Shown: positions 1-5,344 of the stretch, piece after piece
Position numbering within the stretch: position 1 is the stretch's first letter
Layout of the letters: every line of letters starts with the position of its first letter
Assembly: GCA_023659785.1 (NCBI GenBank)
Contig: JAGXOR010000066.1
Coordinates: 1 to 7,243 of the forward strand
From: Methanomicrobia archaeon LH_S13
GTDB lineage: Archaea > Halobacteriota > Syntropharchaeia > Alkanophagales > Methanospirareceae
Length of the DNA: 7,243 nucleotides
Direction of reading: 5' to 3'
Program-made: the position numbers and the translations under genes
Notes under the pieces: model-generated
What the model was told of the DNA's origin: nothing
What the model saw: the letters and a program-made list of their open reading frames with translations, nothing else
Databases searched by the model: none

Positions 1-38
1 TTTGATAGCATCATACGAAGAGGTTTGAAACAAAATGT

Positions 39-122
39 TTAAATCTCATAACCTGGTTTTGGCAAACGCATCAAGAGGATTACTTTCGGCTCTTCTTCTT
101 CACTCAAATTTCTCTCTACCAT
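39..122 (-). CDS. possible 27-aa small protein (weak)
   Basis: A short open frame starts at ATG 122-120 and stops at TAA 41-39. The peptide begins MVERNLSEEEEPK and is acidic at the N-terminus, with a more hydrophobic and basic C-terminal half ending LPKPGYEI. I do not recognise it. In its favour is a TATA-like box at 151-158 on the same strand, which would place a transcription start close to 127, and a GGTGG run a few bases upstream of the ATG. Against it are the very short length and lack of known homology. It may equally be chance, a decayed gene start, or leader sequence for a gene beyond the left edge. Confidence 0.2.
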   Translation of the reverse strand: MVERNLSEEEEPKVILLMRLPKPGYEI

Positions 123-150
123 TTTTCATTCCACCCAAACCTTTTCTTCT

Positions 151-158
151 TTTATATA
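151..158 (-). promoter_or_regulatory. TATA-like box (TATATAAA) on minus strand
   Basis: The minus strand reads CTATATAAAAGAAG here, a good match to an archaeal TATA box. Transcription would start about 25 bases downstream, near 127, and run toward the left edge. It would serve the small ORF at 39-122 or a gene outside the window. It lies directly next to the 8-bp inverted repeat at 159-186, which could be a regulator site. Sequence pattern only. Confidence 0.3.
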
Positions 159-186
159 GTTTAGCTGAACGGCTAATAAGCTAAAC
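159..186. repeat. 8-bp inverted repeat GTTTAGCT / AGCTAAAC
   Basis: GTTTAGCT at 159-166 and its perfect reverse complement AGCTAAAC at 179-186 are separated by 12 bases. Neither strand has a T-run straight after it, so a terminator is unlikely. Its position immediately upstream of the minus-strand TATA-like box makes an operator or a DUF2325-gene 3' structure possible; the sequence does not decide between them. Confidence 0.4.
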
Positions 187-192
187 CTCTAA

Positions 193-213
193 CTCAGTGT
201 TCTCTGTGGTAAA
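193..213. repeat. CACAGAG-type intergenic repeat
   Basis: The minus strand reads TTTACCACAGAGAACACTGA here, just downstream of the DUF2325 gene. I recall similar runs (ACCACAGAG followed by CACAGAG units) as dispersed intergenic repeats in many bacterial and archaeal genomes. A related periodic run occurs at 4341-4370 in this window. Function unknown; assignment is by pattern and memory only. Confidence 0.3.
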
Positions 214-235
214 TTTGAAATGTGACAAAGTCAAG

Positions 236-1519
236 CTAAATCCCCGCGGCAAAATTCACCAATCCCTTTTTAAGCGCACTTAAACCCGAACTGCGAAGGA
301 AATAGCAGGGTTTGTTCCGCAACTTGCATGCTTTTTTAACCAGAAGGCAAGCATTGTGGCTGTTTATGTCTATTGGGCAAAATATCACATCGCTCTTTTC
401 CACAAGACTTTCTATCACCTTTTTCCCTCCCTCGCAGTGCCCGCAGTGGTAACAGAAGGGACAGCCAAAAGATTGCACCATTTCCTTGTAAGACGGCTCA
501 AGCGATTCTACACCACCAATATAAGCCACTCTCGTATCTTTTTTAAGCTGATAACCCATTTTTATTCCGCTGCAATTACAAGCAGAAGCTGCGAGTTTGT
601 CCTCCCTCGCCGCCGGCATCTTCATCGCTTCTTTCCCGCTGAAATTAAAATTGGATGCTGATGCAGATACCTTGATCAACTCTGCGTTTTCTTTATTCAA
701 CCTCTTTAGTTCTCCTCGTAAAAACTCCAGTTCCTTTTTCATGCTTTCAATATGTTCAAACGCCACTTCCCCTCCCGCTTCTTCCACTTTTCTCCTTAAT
801 CTGCCGTTTAATCGCCTTTGCTCTTCCAAATCATGAACGAGCCGGACTTTATCATTTTTAATTGCTTCACGCTCTGAAATTAGCTCCTCTCTCTTCTGCT
901 CTAGCCTTTTATAATTACGCAGTAGCTTTTCATTTGATTTTAAAGCTGTTCTTAGCTCCTCCACCACATCTTCCGCTTTAACACCCGGCAATTTATGATA
1001 AAGCTCATCGTAAAATCGCAATGCTTGATGCTCTTTCAGATGAACGGCAGTGAAAATCCTCGTCTCGATTTCTTTGCTCTTATTTTCATCCCCTCCATTA
1101 TTTTGCCTTCCATTTCCATTACGTGCTGCGAACCAGATAAGAGCAGAGAGCGGGACGTCTTCAAAGGTGTTTTCTGCTCCCTTTTTGCCTTCAATAAAGT
1201 CACAAATTTTTTGTGGATCAGAAATCCCTGCTTCTTTCTTATACGACACAAATTGCTTTTTCAATATCTTTTCTACTCGCTTAGCATGCTGATTTTGAGT
1301 CCGACATATCTGAGCCAACTGCTGATGCATTTCAAATGCTGCTGAAAACTGGTTGTCATGGCTGAGTTTTAATTCCTTAAATATTCTCCTCAGCTCTTTT
1401 TCATCGAAACTCAATCCCATGATTCTACAGATTGTGAAAGACTGGAATTCCCATATCCTTCTCTTTCCATTTCCATTTCCATTTCCATCCCCTTCCCCCA
1501 TTCCTTTTCCTTTAACCAT
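236..1519 (-). CDS. coiled-coil protein with C-terminal DUF2325 domain
   Basis: A 427-residue protein. Residues about 195-290 are rich in E, K, R and L with heptad spacing and should form a long coiled coil. Residues about 331-420 match DUF2325 (PF10087): VAYIGGVESL, then SDVIFCPIDINSHNACL, then the near-C-terminal FLRSSGLSAL. The family's function is not established. Within the domain, C353-x2-C356-x2-C359-x2-C362 forms a tight cysteine cluster, with more cysteines at CNCSG upstream and near SHNACL, so metal or Fe-S binding is plausible. The start is uncertain: M1 precedes a low-complexity GNGNGNG run encoded by four TGGAAA hexamers (1464-1487), the GGAGG at 1541-1545 lies about 21 bases away, and ATGs at 1501 and 1420 are alternatives. 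A second GNGN patch occurs near residue 135. The gene is followed by no obvious terminator. No signal peptide or membrane segment is seen. Confidence 0.85.
   Translation of the reverse strand: MVKGKGMGEGDGNGNGNGKRRIWEFQSFTICRIMGLSFDEKELRRIFKELKLSHDNQFSAAFEMHQQLAQICRTQNQHAKRVEKILKKQFVSYKKEAGISDPQKICDFIEGKKGAENTFEDVPLSALIWFAARNGNGRQNNGGDENKSKEIETRIFTAVHLKEHQALRFYDELYHKLPGVKAEDVVEELRTALKSNEKLLRNYKRLEQKREELISEREAIKNDKVRLVHDLEEQRRLNGRLRRKVEEAGGEVAFEHIESMKKELEFLRGELKRLNKENAELIKVSASASNFNFSGKEAMKMPAAREDKLAASACNCSGIKMGYQLKKDTRVAYIGGVESLEPSYKEMVQSFGCPFCYHCGHCEGGKKVIESLVEKSDVIFCPIDINSHNACLLVKKACKLRNKPCYFLRSSGLSALKKGLVNFAAGI
1464..1487. repeat. hexanucleotide microsatellite (TTTCCA)x4
   Basis: Four exact tandem copies of TTTCCA (TGGAAA on the coding strand) lie inside the DUF2325 gene and encode the GNGNGNG run near the N-terminus. 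Because the unit is six bases, copy-number change would lengthen or shorten the protein without shifting the frame. Confidence 0.9.
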
Positions 1520-1551
1520 TTTTTACTAGTGGCTTCGCTTCCTCCGCTTGA

Positions 1552-1713
1552 TTATGAAGCCTGATAAAGCGGATAACCCTCAATAAACCACGAGCCTAAC
1601 TCACGTTTTATCTCCTCAAACCTTTCATCCAGGTCTAAGCCGCCTTCTGCCTCTTTTTTACAAATGGATGATAAATAATGTCCCCTAAAAAGGTTTGGTT
1701 TTGCGAACGGAAC
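1552..1713 (-). pseudogene. 5'-truncated gene fragment, 53 codons, no start codon
   Basis: Between the DtxR and DUF2325 genes, one minus-strand frame stays open for 53 codons, from just after a TAG at 1716-1714 to TAA at 1554-1552. The translation looks protein-like: hydrophobic and charged residues alternate as in a folded C-terminus (LDLDERFEEIKRELGSWF, ending EGYPLYQAS). The frame contains no ATG, GTG or TTG, so it cannot be translated from a normal start. I read it as the surviving C-terminal end of a decayed or recombined gene. I do not recognise the family. A chance open frame is the alternative; the amino-acid composition argues mildly against that. Confidence 0.4.
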
Positions 1714-1715
1714 CT

Positions 1716-1745
1716 AAAAAAATTCGGTTTTAGCTGGAAAACCGA
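1716..1745 (-). terminator. hairpin plus T7 terminator after the DtxR gene
   Basis: On the minus strand, TCGGTTTT (1745-1738), a six-base loop and AAAACCGA (1731-1724) form a perfect 8-bp stem. It is followed by one A and then TTTTTTT (1722-1716). The DtxR stop codon (1732-1730) sits at the loop/stem edge, so the terminator overlaps the end of the coding sequence. T-runs terminate archaeal transcription; the stem may add to this. Confidence 0.6.
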
Positions 1746-2209
1746 TGCTTTTTCCCCTTTCGCTTTTCCTCTTCGCAGCAGGGATGCACCCCTGTCTCAC
1801 AGAACATCTCAAAATGCTCCAGCCACTGTGGGTAATCAGGGGCGATTTTTACAAATTCCACCAGGTTCTTTATCTGCTGTATTGTCTTTGCTTCCAATTC
1901 GTGTTCGATTATGCACGCATCTTTATTCGCTATTGGCTCCGGCACTCTTATTATTTCCAAGAACGTTCTTATCGTAACATGCCGCCCCCATACTGCTCTT
2001 CCTATCTCTTCCCCTTCTGGTGTTAGGGTCACGCCATCGTATTTTCGATAATTGACGAAACCCCTATCATTCAGCCTCTTTACCATCTCCACAACGCTTG
2101 AGGGCTTGACATTTAAAGCCAGTGCTATATCCCTTATCTTCGCATATCCCTTCTTTTCACTGATGTTCAGAATAGCTTCGAGATAGTCCTCTGCTTTTCT
2201 ACTTAGCAT
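1730..2209 (-). CDS. DtxR/MntR-family metal-dependent transcriptional repressor
   Basis: A 159-residue DNA-binding repressor activated by a divalent metal. Residues 1-64 form the winged helix-turn-helix (AEDYLEAIL, then IRDIALALNVKPSSVVEMVKRL, and the wing ending GVTLTPEGE). Residues about 68-140 are the dimerisation and metal-binding domain. Numbering falls in line with Bacillus MntR: D8, E11, H77, E102 and H103 are present, but position 99 is Cys, as in the DtxR/IdeR primary site, instead of MntR Glu99. There is no C-terminal SH3-like domain, which also fits MntR-type proteins. A Cys/His-containing, lysine-rich tail (CETGVHPCCEEEKRKGKKH) follows. The promoter contains a perfect palindrome at 2223-2234 between the TATA-like sequence and the start, so autoregulation is likely. 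No ribosome binding site precedes the ATG, consistent with a very short leader. Mn versus Fe specificity cannot be told. Confidence 0.9.
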   Translation of the reverse strand: MLSRKAEDYLEAILNISEKKGYAKIRDIALALNVKPSSVVEMVKRLNDRGFVNYRKYDGVTLTPEGEEIGRAVWGRHVTIRTFLEIIRVPEPIANKDACIIEHELEAKTIQQIKNLVEFVKIAPDYPQWLEHFEMFCETGVHPCCEEEKRKGKKHRFSS

Positions 2210-2222
2210 AATCTAATATCAT

Positions 2223-2234
2223 TAGGGTACCCTA
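2223..2234. promoter_or_regulatory. palindromic operator TAGGGTACCCTA, likely DtxR-family site
   Basis: A perfect 12-bp palindrome centred between 2228 and 2229, in the context TTAGGGTACCCTAT. The TTAGG...CCTA outline resembles DtxR/IdeR-type operators. It lies 14 bases upstream of the DtxR-family start codon, between the AT-rich TATA-like stretch (2235-2248) and the probable transcription start, where a bound repressor would block polymerase. It also faces the divergent HAD gene, so it could control both. Binding is inferred from position and symmetry. Confidence 0.6.
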
Positions 2235-2248
2235 TATTTAAATTTTTC
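2235..2248. promoter_or_regulatory. AT-rich TATA-like element of the divergent promoter
   Basis: The stretch TATTTAAATTTTTC (ATTTAAATA on the minus strand) is nearly symmetrical. For the minus-strand DtxR gene it would give a start near 2214, leaving a leader of about five bases, which fits the missing ribosome binding site. For the plus-strand HAD gene it would give a start near 2265, with AGGAG (2290-2294) inside the leader. A second T/A-rich stretch at 2252-2268 is an alternative plus-strand TATA box. Confidence 0.4.
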
Positions 2249-2309
2249 GATATTTTTATTATTTATCTTACAACTTCGTAGAGAATATTAGGAGATAATT
2301 GCGAATAGA

Positions 2310-3431
2310 GTGTGTATGAACGGGGAAAAAACAATATTTTTCGACCTCGAAGGCCCTTTATCGCCGCAGGACAATGCCTACGAGGTGATGAAGCTCATAG
2401 GAGAGAAAGGCGCTTTTATTTTCGAGGTTATAAGCAAATACGACGATATTATATCAATCGAGAGCAGGGAAGGCTACGAGCCTGGAGATACTCTTGCCTT
2501 AATAGTTCCCTTCCTTCTGTTGCACGGTATAACCGATGGCGATATAAATAGGGTATCAGAGCGCGCAAAGATAGTGGATGGCGCAGGAGATTTATTTGAA
2601 AAGTTACAGGCTGAAAATTGGGACATCTATATCGTATCTACAAGTTACAAGCACCACGCTTACAATATAGGTCGTAAGCTGGGAGTTCCTGAGAGCAATA
2701 TTGTATGCACAAACCTTTCTTTAAACATTTTAAGAAATGGTTTATCAAAAACGCTTCGCAAAAAGAAAGCTTTACCAAAGAGATATGTATATACAATAAA
2801 AAAAGCGGAAGAAGACATATTCGCGCTTTATTCACACATTGACAAGCCTGAACTCATAGTAAATCGTTTGGATGAGTTCTTTTTCCATCAACTGCCGTCT
2901 CTGGGCTATGATAATGATATTTTCGAGACAAGGGTAATAGGAGGAGAACGAAAAGCGGAGGCAGTGAGAGAGATAGCAGAAGAAAAAGGAATAGGGTTAA
3001 GAGATGTCATCGCGGTAGGCGACAGTATTACCGATTATAAGATGCTGAACGAGGTTGCAACACACGATGGAATATCAGTCCTTTTTAATGGAAACGAATA
3101 TGCAATTCCTTATGCCAGTGTAGGGCTCGCATCTGTTGATATAAGGTTTCTTCACGTATTATGCGATGCGTTTGCGCGAGGAGGAAAGGGAGAAGTAATG
3201 GAAATAGTGACGAAATGGGAAGAGAACCGGGGGAGTTTTGAAAAAAATCCTGCGGATATTCCTGATAACTGTATTACAACGGATATAAGGGATTTTATTA
3301 TGAAACACAAAAAGGCGTTTCCTTATTTTCATAATATCGAGCATGCCGGCGAAAGCACGAAAGAGGAGATAATAAAAATACATAAACGGTTCAGAATGCA
3401 AGTGAGAGAAGATGCAGGCAAGCTGGGATGA
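2310..3431 (+). CDS. archaeal HAD-superfamily phosphohydrolase (COG4030-like)
   Basis: A 373-residue soluble protein with the HAD motifs in order: motif I FFDLEGPL (D12, E14), motif II IYIVSTS around S110, motif III K215 (ERKAEAVREI), and motif IV VGDSITDYKML (D238, D242). Motif I has DxE where most HAD phosphatases have DxD; I recall this for the archaeal COG4030 group, whose substrate is unknown. Residues about 20-100 form a helical cap. A long insert lies between motifs II and III, including a very basic stretch (about 134-157) whose DNA resembles the intergenic repeat at 4367-4398. The start may be GTG 2310 or ATG 2316; AGGAG at 2290-2294 is 15 or 21 bases upstream, nearer to GTG. It is divergent from the DtxR gene and may share its operator. 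It converges on the MinD operon with a 22-base gap. Confidence 0.85.
   Translation: MCMNGEKTIFFDLEGPLSPQDNAYEVMKLIGEKGAFIFEVISKYDDIISIESREGYEPGDTLALIVPFLLLHGITDGDINRVSERAKIVDGAGDLFEKLQAENWDIYIVSTSYKHHAYNIGRKLGVPESNIVCTNLSLNILRNGLSKTLRKKKALPKRYVYTIKKAEEDIFALYSHIDKPELIVNRLDEFFFHQLPSLGYDNDIFETRVIGGERKAEAVREIAEEKGIGLRDVIAVGDSITDYKMLNEVATHDGISVLFNGNEYAIPYASVGLASVDIRFLHVLCDAFARGGKGEVMEIVTKWEENRGSFEKNPADIPDNCITTDIRDFIMKHKKAFPYFHNIEHAGESTKEEIIKIHKRFRMQVREDAGKLG
2711..2778. repeat. possible repeat-derived insert inside the HAD gene
   Basis: AAACCTTTCTT (2711-2721) and AAAGAAAGCTTTACCAA (2762-2778) match the intergenic segments AAACCTTTTCTT (4367-4378) and AAAGAAAAGCTTTACCAA (4381-4398), each with a single-base difference. 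Here they are about 40 bases apart; in the intergenic copy they are nearly adjacent. The left block also occurs exactly at 137-148. The encoded segment is a basic part of the HAD insert region. This may be a small dispersed element or coincidence in A/T-rich DNA. Confidence 0.3.
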
Positions 3432-3440
3432 AAAAAAAAA
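3431..3440 (-). terminator. T10 terminator for the minus-strand MinD operon
   Basis: Ten A residues on the plus strand give TTTTTTTTTT on the minus strand, 13 bases past the stop of the last minus-strand gene at 3454. Such T-runs are sufficient for archaeal termination. The run starts at the last base of the convergent HAD stop codon. Confidence 0.5.
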
Positions 3441-3453
3441 TGAAAAGTGAAGG

Positions 3454-4320
3454 TTATAGAAAATAGAGATATCTCCACACCTCTTTTATCGCATCTGACA
3501 CCTTACCCTCCGAGAATTCAACCACTGGCTTACCTGCAACCATCGCTTCGGTGACCACAGAGTCATAAGGAATGTTTCCAACAATCTCCACTCCACGCTG
3601 CCGGCAAAACTCGCTAATCTTCCTGCTGTTCTCCTCATTAATGTCATATTTGTTGATGCAGACGGCTGAACCAATCCCAAAATGAGAGGTCACATCCAGA
3701 ATTCGTTCGAGGTCATGCAGTCCGGACATCGTGGGCTCGGTAACGATGAGTGCAAGGTCCACGCCGGTCAAGGATGCGATTATCGGACAGCCGATGCCTG
3801 GCGCTCCGTCAATCAAGATGAGTTCACAGCCCTCTTTTTCAGCAACCTGTTGTGCCGTGTTTCTAACAGCGGTAACCAGTTTTCCCGATGCTTCCTCTGC
3901 GACATTTAGCTGCGCATGTGCCATTGTGCCATATTTCGTCTTTGAGATAAACGCATAGCCAGAGACACGTTCTTTCAGCGTAACCGCCTCCTGCGGGCAC
4001 GTAAACACACAGGTGCCACAGCCCTCGCAGCGTGCGGGATTGACTGCATAACCTGATTCTTTGGTCAAAGCTATCGCATTGAATCTACATGTTTCTTCGC
4101 ACGTTCCGCACTCGGTACATAGCGTTTTATCCATAACGGCAACTTTTAAACCTTTAAAACCCTCTTTCTCTATGATTTCCGGATGCAGCAGCAGATGAAG
4201 GTCTGGTGCGTCCACATCACAATCTGCAATGACTTTGTTCTCCGTGAGGGCGGCGAACGAGCCCATAAGGGTTGTCTTCCCCGTGCCTCCTTTTCCACTA
4301 ATAACGGTTATTTGTTTCAT
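3454..4320 (-). CDS. MinD/Mrp-type P-loop ATPase with inserted 2x[4Fe-4S] ferredoxin domain (copy 1)
   Basis: A 288-residue cytoplasmic ATPase of the MinD superfamily with inserted ferredoxin domain (COG1149). The deviant Walker A is GKGGTGKTT (9-17), with the signature lysine K10. DCDVDAPD (33-40) follows, and Walker B is LILIDGAPG with D171. The insert holds C68-x2-C71-x2-C74-x3-C78 and C98-x2-C101-x2-C104-x3-C108, two ferredoxin-type cluster sites. EPTMSGLHDL and NKYDIN are usual late motifs of the fold. In Desulfovibrio, pairs of such ATPases are encoded with the NifX-type orange protein; here too a paralogue lies upstream and a NifX gene further up. Likely roles are ATP-driven cluster assembly or electron transfer, inferred from family and context. 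It is separated from the upstream ATPase by 109 bases of hairpins and repeats, so it may be expressed at a different level. No clear ribosome binding site precedes the start. Confidence 0.93.
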   Translation of the reverse strand: MKQITVISGKGGTGKTTLMGSFAALTENKVIADCDVDAPDLHLLLHPEIIEKEGFKGLKVAVMDKTLCTECGTCEETCRFNAIALTKESGYAVNPARCEGCGTCVFTCPQEAVTLKERVSGYAFISKTKYGTMAHAQLNVAEEASGKLVTAVRNTAQQVAEKEGCELILIDGAPGIGCPIIASLTGVDLALIVTEPTMSGLHDLERILDVTSHFGIGSAVCINKYDINEENSRKISEFCRQRGVEIVGNIPYDSVVTEAMVAGKPVVEFSEGKVSDAIKEVWRYLYFL

Positions 4321-4340
4321 TGGTGTAGTTTTTTTATAAC

Positions 4341-4370
4341 CACAAGATTACACAGATTTTCACAAGAAAC
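4341..4370. repeat. three tandem decamers, CACA(A)GA type
   Basis: CACAAGATTA, CACAGATTTT and CACAAGAAAC follow one another at exact 10-base spacing, so each unit falls about one helical turn from the next. The pattern resembles the CACAGAG run at 193-213 and dispersed intergenic repeats known to me from other prokaryotes. It lies between the two MinD-type genes. Function unknown. Confidence 0.4.
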
Positions 4371-4389
4371 CTTTTCTTAGAAAGAAAAG
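4371..4389. repeat. hairpin CTTTTCTT / AAGAAAAG
   Basis: A perfect 8-bp inverted repeat (4371-4378 with 4382-4389) with a three-base loop. After one mismatch, three further pairs can form (4367-4369 with 4391-4393). It is AT-rich and not followed by a T-run on the minus strand. It may be an mRNA processing or stability element between the two ATPase genes. Confidence 0.5.
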
Positions 4390-4404
4390 CTTTACCAACA
4401 ACTT

Positions 4405-4423
4405 TTTTTACCTTCGGTAAAAA
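4405..4423 (-). terminator. hairpin TTTTTACC / GGTAAAAA after the upstream ATPase gene
   Basis: A perfect 8-bp inverted repeat (4405-4412 with 4416-4423) with a three-base loop, seven bases past the stop codon of the ATPase gene ending at 4430. On the minus strand the leading arm supplies a T5 run, and TTTTT also occurs just before in the end of the gene. A partial terminator or processing site would explain unequal expression of the two ATPases. Not a classic hairpin-then-T structure. Confidence 0.35.
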
Positions 4424-4429
4424 CCTTGA

Positions 4430-5344
4430 CTAAAAATATTCTCTTTGTTTTTCTTTTAGCCCCCGGTTTTCTTTTTTAAAAGAAAAAGTGTTGTGCAATC
4501 CCGTGGTTCCATAAATACTATCAACTATCCCTGCAAACCGCTCCTTCCACTCTGGCATCTCCTCCACAAAGGGCACGCCTTCGGAATAGCACCGTACAAT
4601 CCGTTTGTCATACGGAATCTCAAGCAAAATCTGAATTCCTTCCTTCTCACAGTACTCATAGACTTTTCGATCCCCAATCCCTGCTTTATTTATCACCACG
4701 CCAAAAGGAATTTTAAGTACCCTGAGCACCTCAACCGCAAGCCTCAAATCGTAGAGCCCAAATGGTGTGGGCTCAGTCACAAGCACGCAGTAATCGCTGC
4801 CTTGCACCGTGGCAATCACCGGGCATGCCGTTCCCGGCGGGACATCAATAATCACGGTCTTTTTTGGATTACGCTCCTCTTTTACCTGGTCGATCAGCGG
4901 TGTTGCCATTATCTCTCCGATATTCAACACCCCGTACACGAGGTCAATGTCAACGCTGCCGTCACCGCTTTTTCCTATTTTTATAACGCCAATCTCCCTC
5001 GGCTCCTCGCTAATCGCATCTTGCGGGCATACCATGGCGCATAACCCACAGCCGTGGCAAAGTTCTGGGAACACCATGACTTCTTTTTGGGGCACAACCA
5101 CAAGTGCGTTGTATTCACACGCCGTAGCGCACTTCCCACAGTAATCACACAAATCGTAATTGACCGTTGGCATTAGCGTATACGCCGGCTTTATCTCCTC
5201 GATCACAGGATTAATGAAGATATGTGAATTTGGCTCTTCAACATCGCAATCCATTAATTGTACGTTAGAAAGCGACAGAGCAAGATTAACTGCTACGGTG
5301 GTCTTTCCCGTACCGCCTTTGCCGCTTGCTACCGCAATAATCAT
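4430..5344 (-). CDS. MinD/Mrp-type P-loop ATPase with inserted 2x[4Fe-4S] ferredoxin domain (copy 2)
   Basis: A 304-residue paralogue of the downstream ATPase. The deviant Walker A GKGGTGKTT is at 8-16, DCDVEEPN at 32-39, and Walker B VIIDVPPG has D167. Cluster cysteines are C66/C69/C72/C76 and C96/C99/C102/C106. I choose the ATG at 5344-5342, which overlaps the TGA of the upstream zinc-ribbon gene (TGATG) and gives the family-typical N-terminus MIIAVASGKGG; an in-frame ATG at 5359 would add five residues. The overlap implies translational coupling. The last 20 or so residues (NTFSFKKENRGLKEKQREYF) lie beyond the usual fold and are encoded by A/T-rich, palindromic DNA resembling the adjacent intergenic repeats. 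Role, by analogy with ORP loci: ATP-dependent partner of the NifX-type protein. Confidence 0.93.
   Translation of the reverse strand: MIIAVASGKGGTGKTTVAVNLALSLSNVQLMDCDVEEPNSHIFINPVIEEIKPAYTLMPTVNYDLCDYCGKCATACEYNALVVVPQKEVMVFPELCHGCGLCAMVCPQDAISEEPREIGVIKIGKSGDGSVDIDLVYGVLNIGEIMATPLIDQVKEERNPKKTVIIDVPPGTACPVIATVQGSDYCVLVTEPTPFGLYDLRLAVEVLRVLKIPFGVVINKAGIGDRKVYEYCEKEGIQILLEIPYDKRIVRCYSEGVPFVEEMPEWKERFAGIVDSIYGTTGLHNTFSFKKENRGLKEKQREYF
4467..4486. repeat. AT-rich inverted repeat in the 3' end of the ATPase gene
   Basis: TTTTCTTTT (4467-4475) and AAAAGAAAA (4478-4486) are perfect reverse complements two bases apart. They lie inside the codons for the C-terminal extension of the upstream ATPase and resemble the 4371-4389 hairpin, which suggests the extension grew from repeat DNA. 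Confidence 0.4.

Noticed and set aside
995..1345. 116-codon plus-strand open frame antisense to the DUF2325 gene
   Set aside because: A shadow of the coding strand; hydrophobic composition arises from reverse reading of charged coiled-coil codons.
1464..1487. Hexamer repeat as a phase-variation switch
   Set aside because: The unit is six bases, so copy-number change keeps the frame and cannot turn the gene on or off.
4331..4338. TATAAAAA on the minus strand as promoter of the last ATPase gene
   Set aside because: It is only about 11-18 bases upstream of the ATG, so transcription would start inside the coding sequence.
4341..4370. Short CRISPR-like array
   Set aside because: The units are 10 bases, imperfect and without spacers of CRISPR length; no cas genes are nearby.
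4493..5044. 183-codon plus-strand open frame
   Set aside because: Entirely antisense to a clear MinD-type ATPase gene with intact motifs; the translation has no protein-family features.
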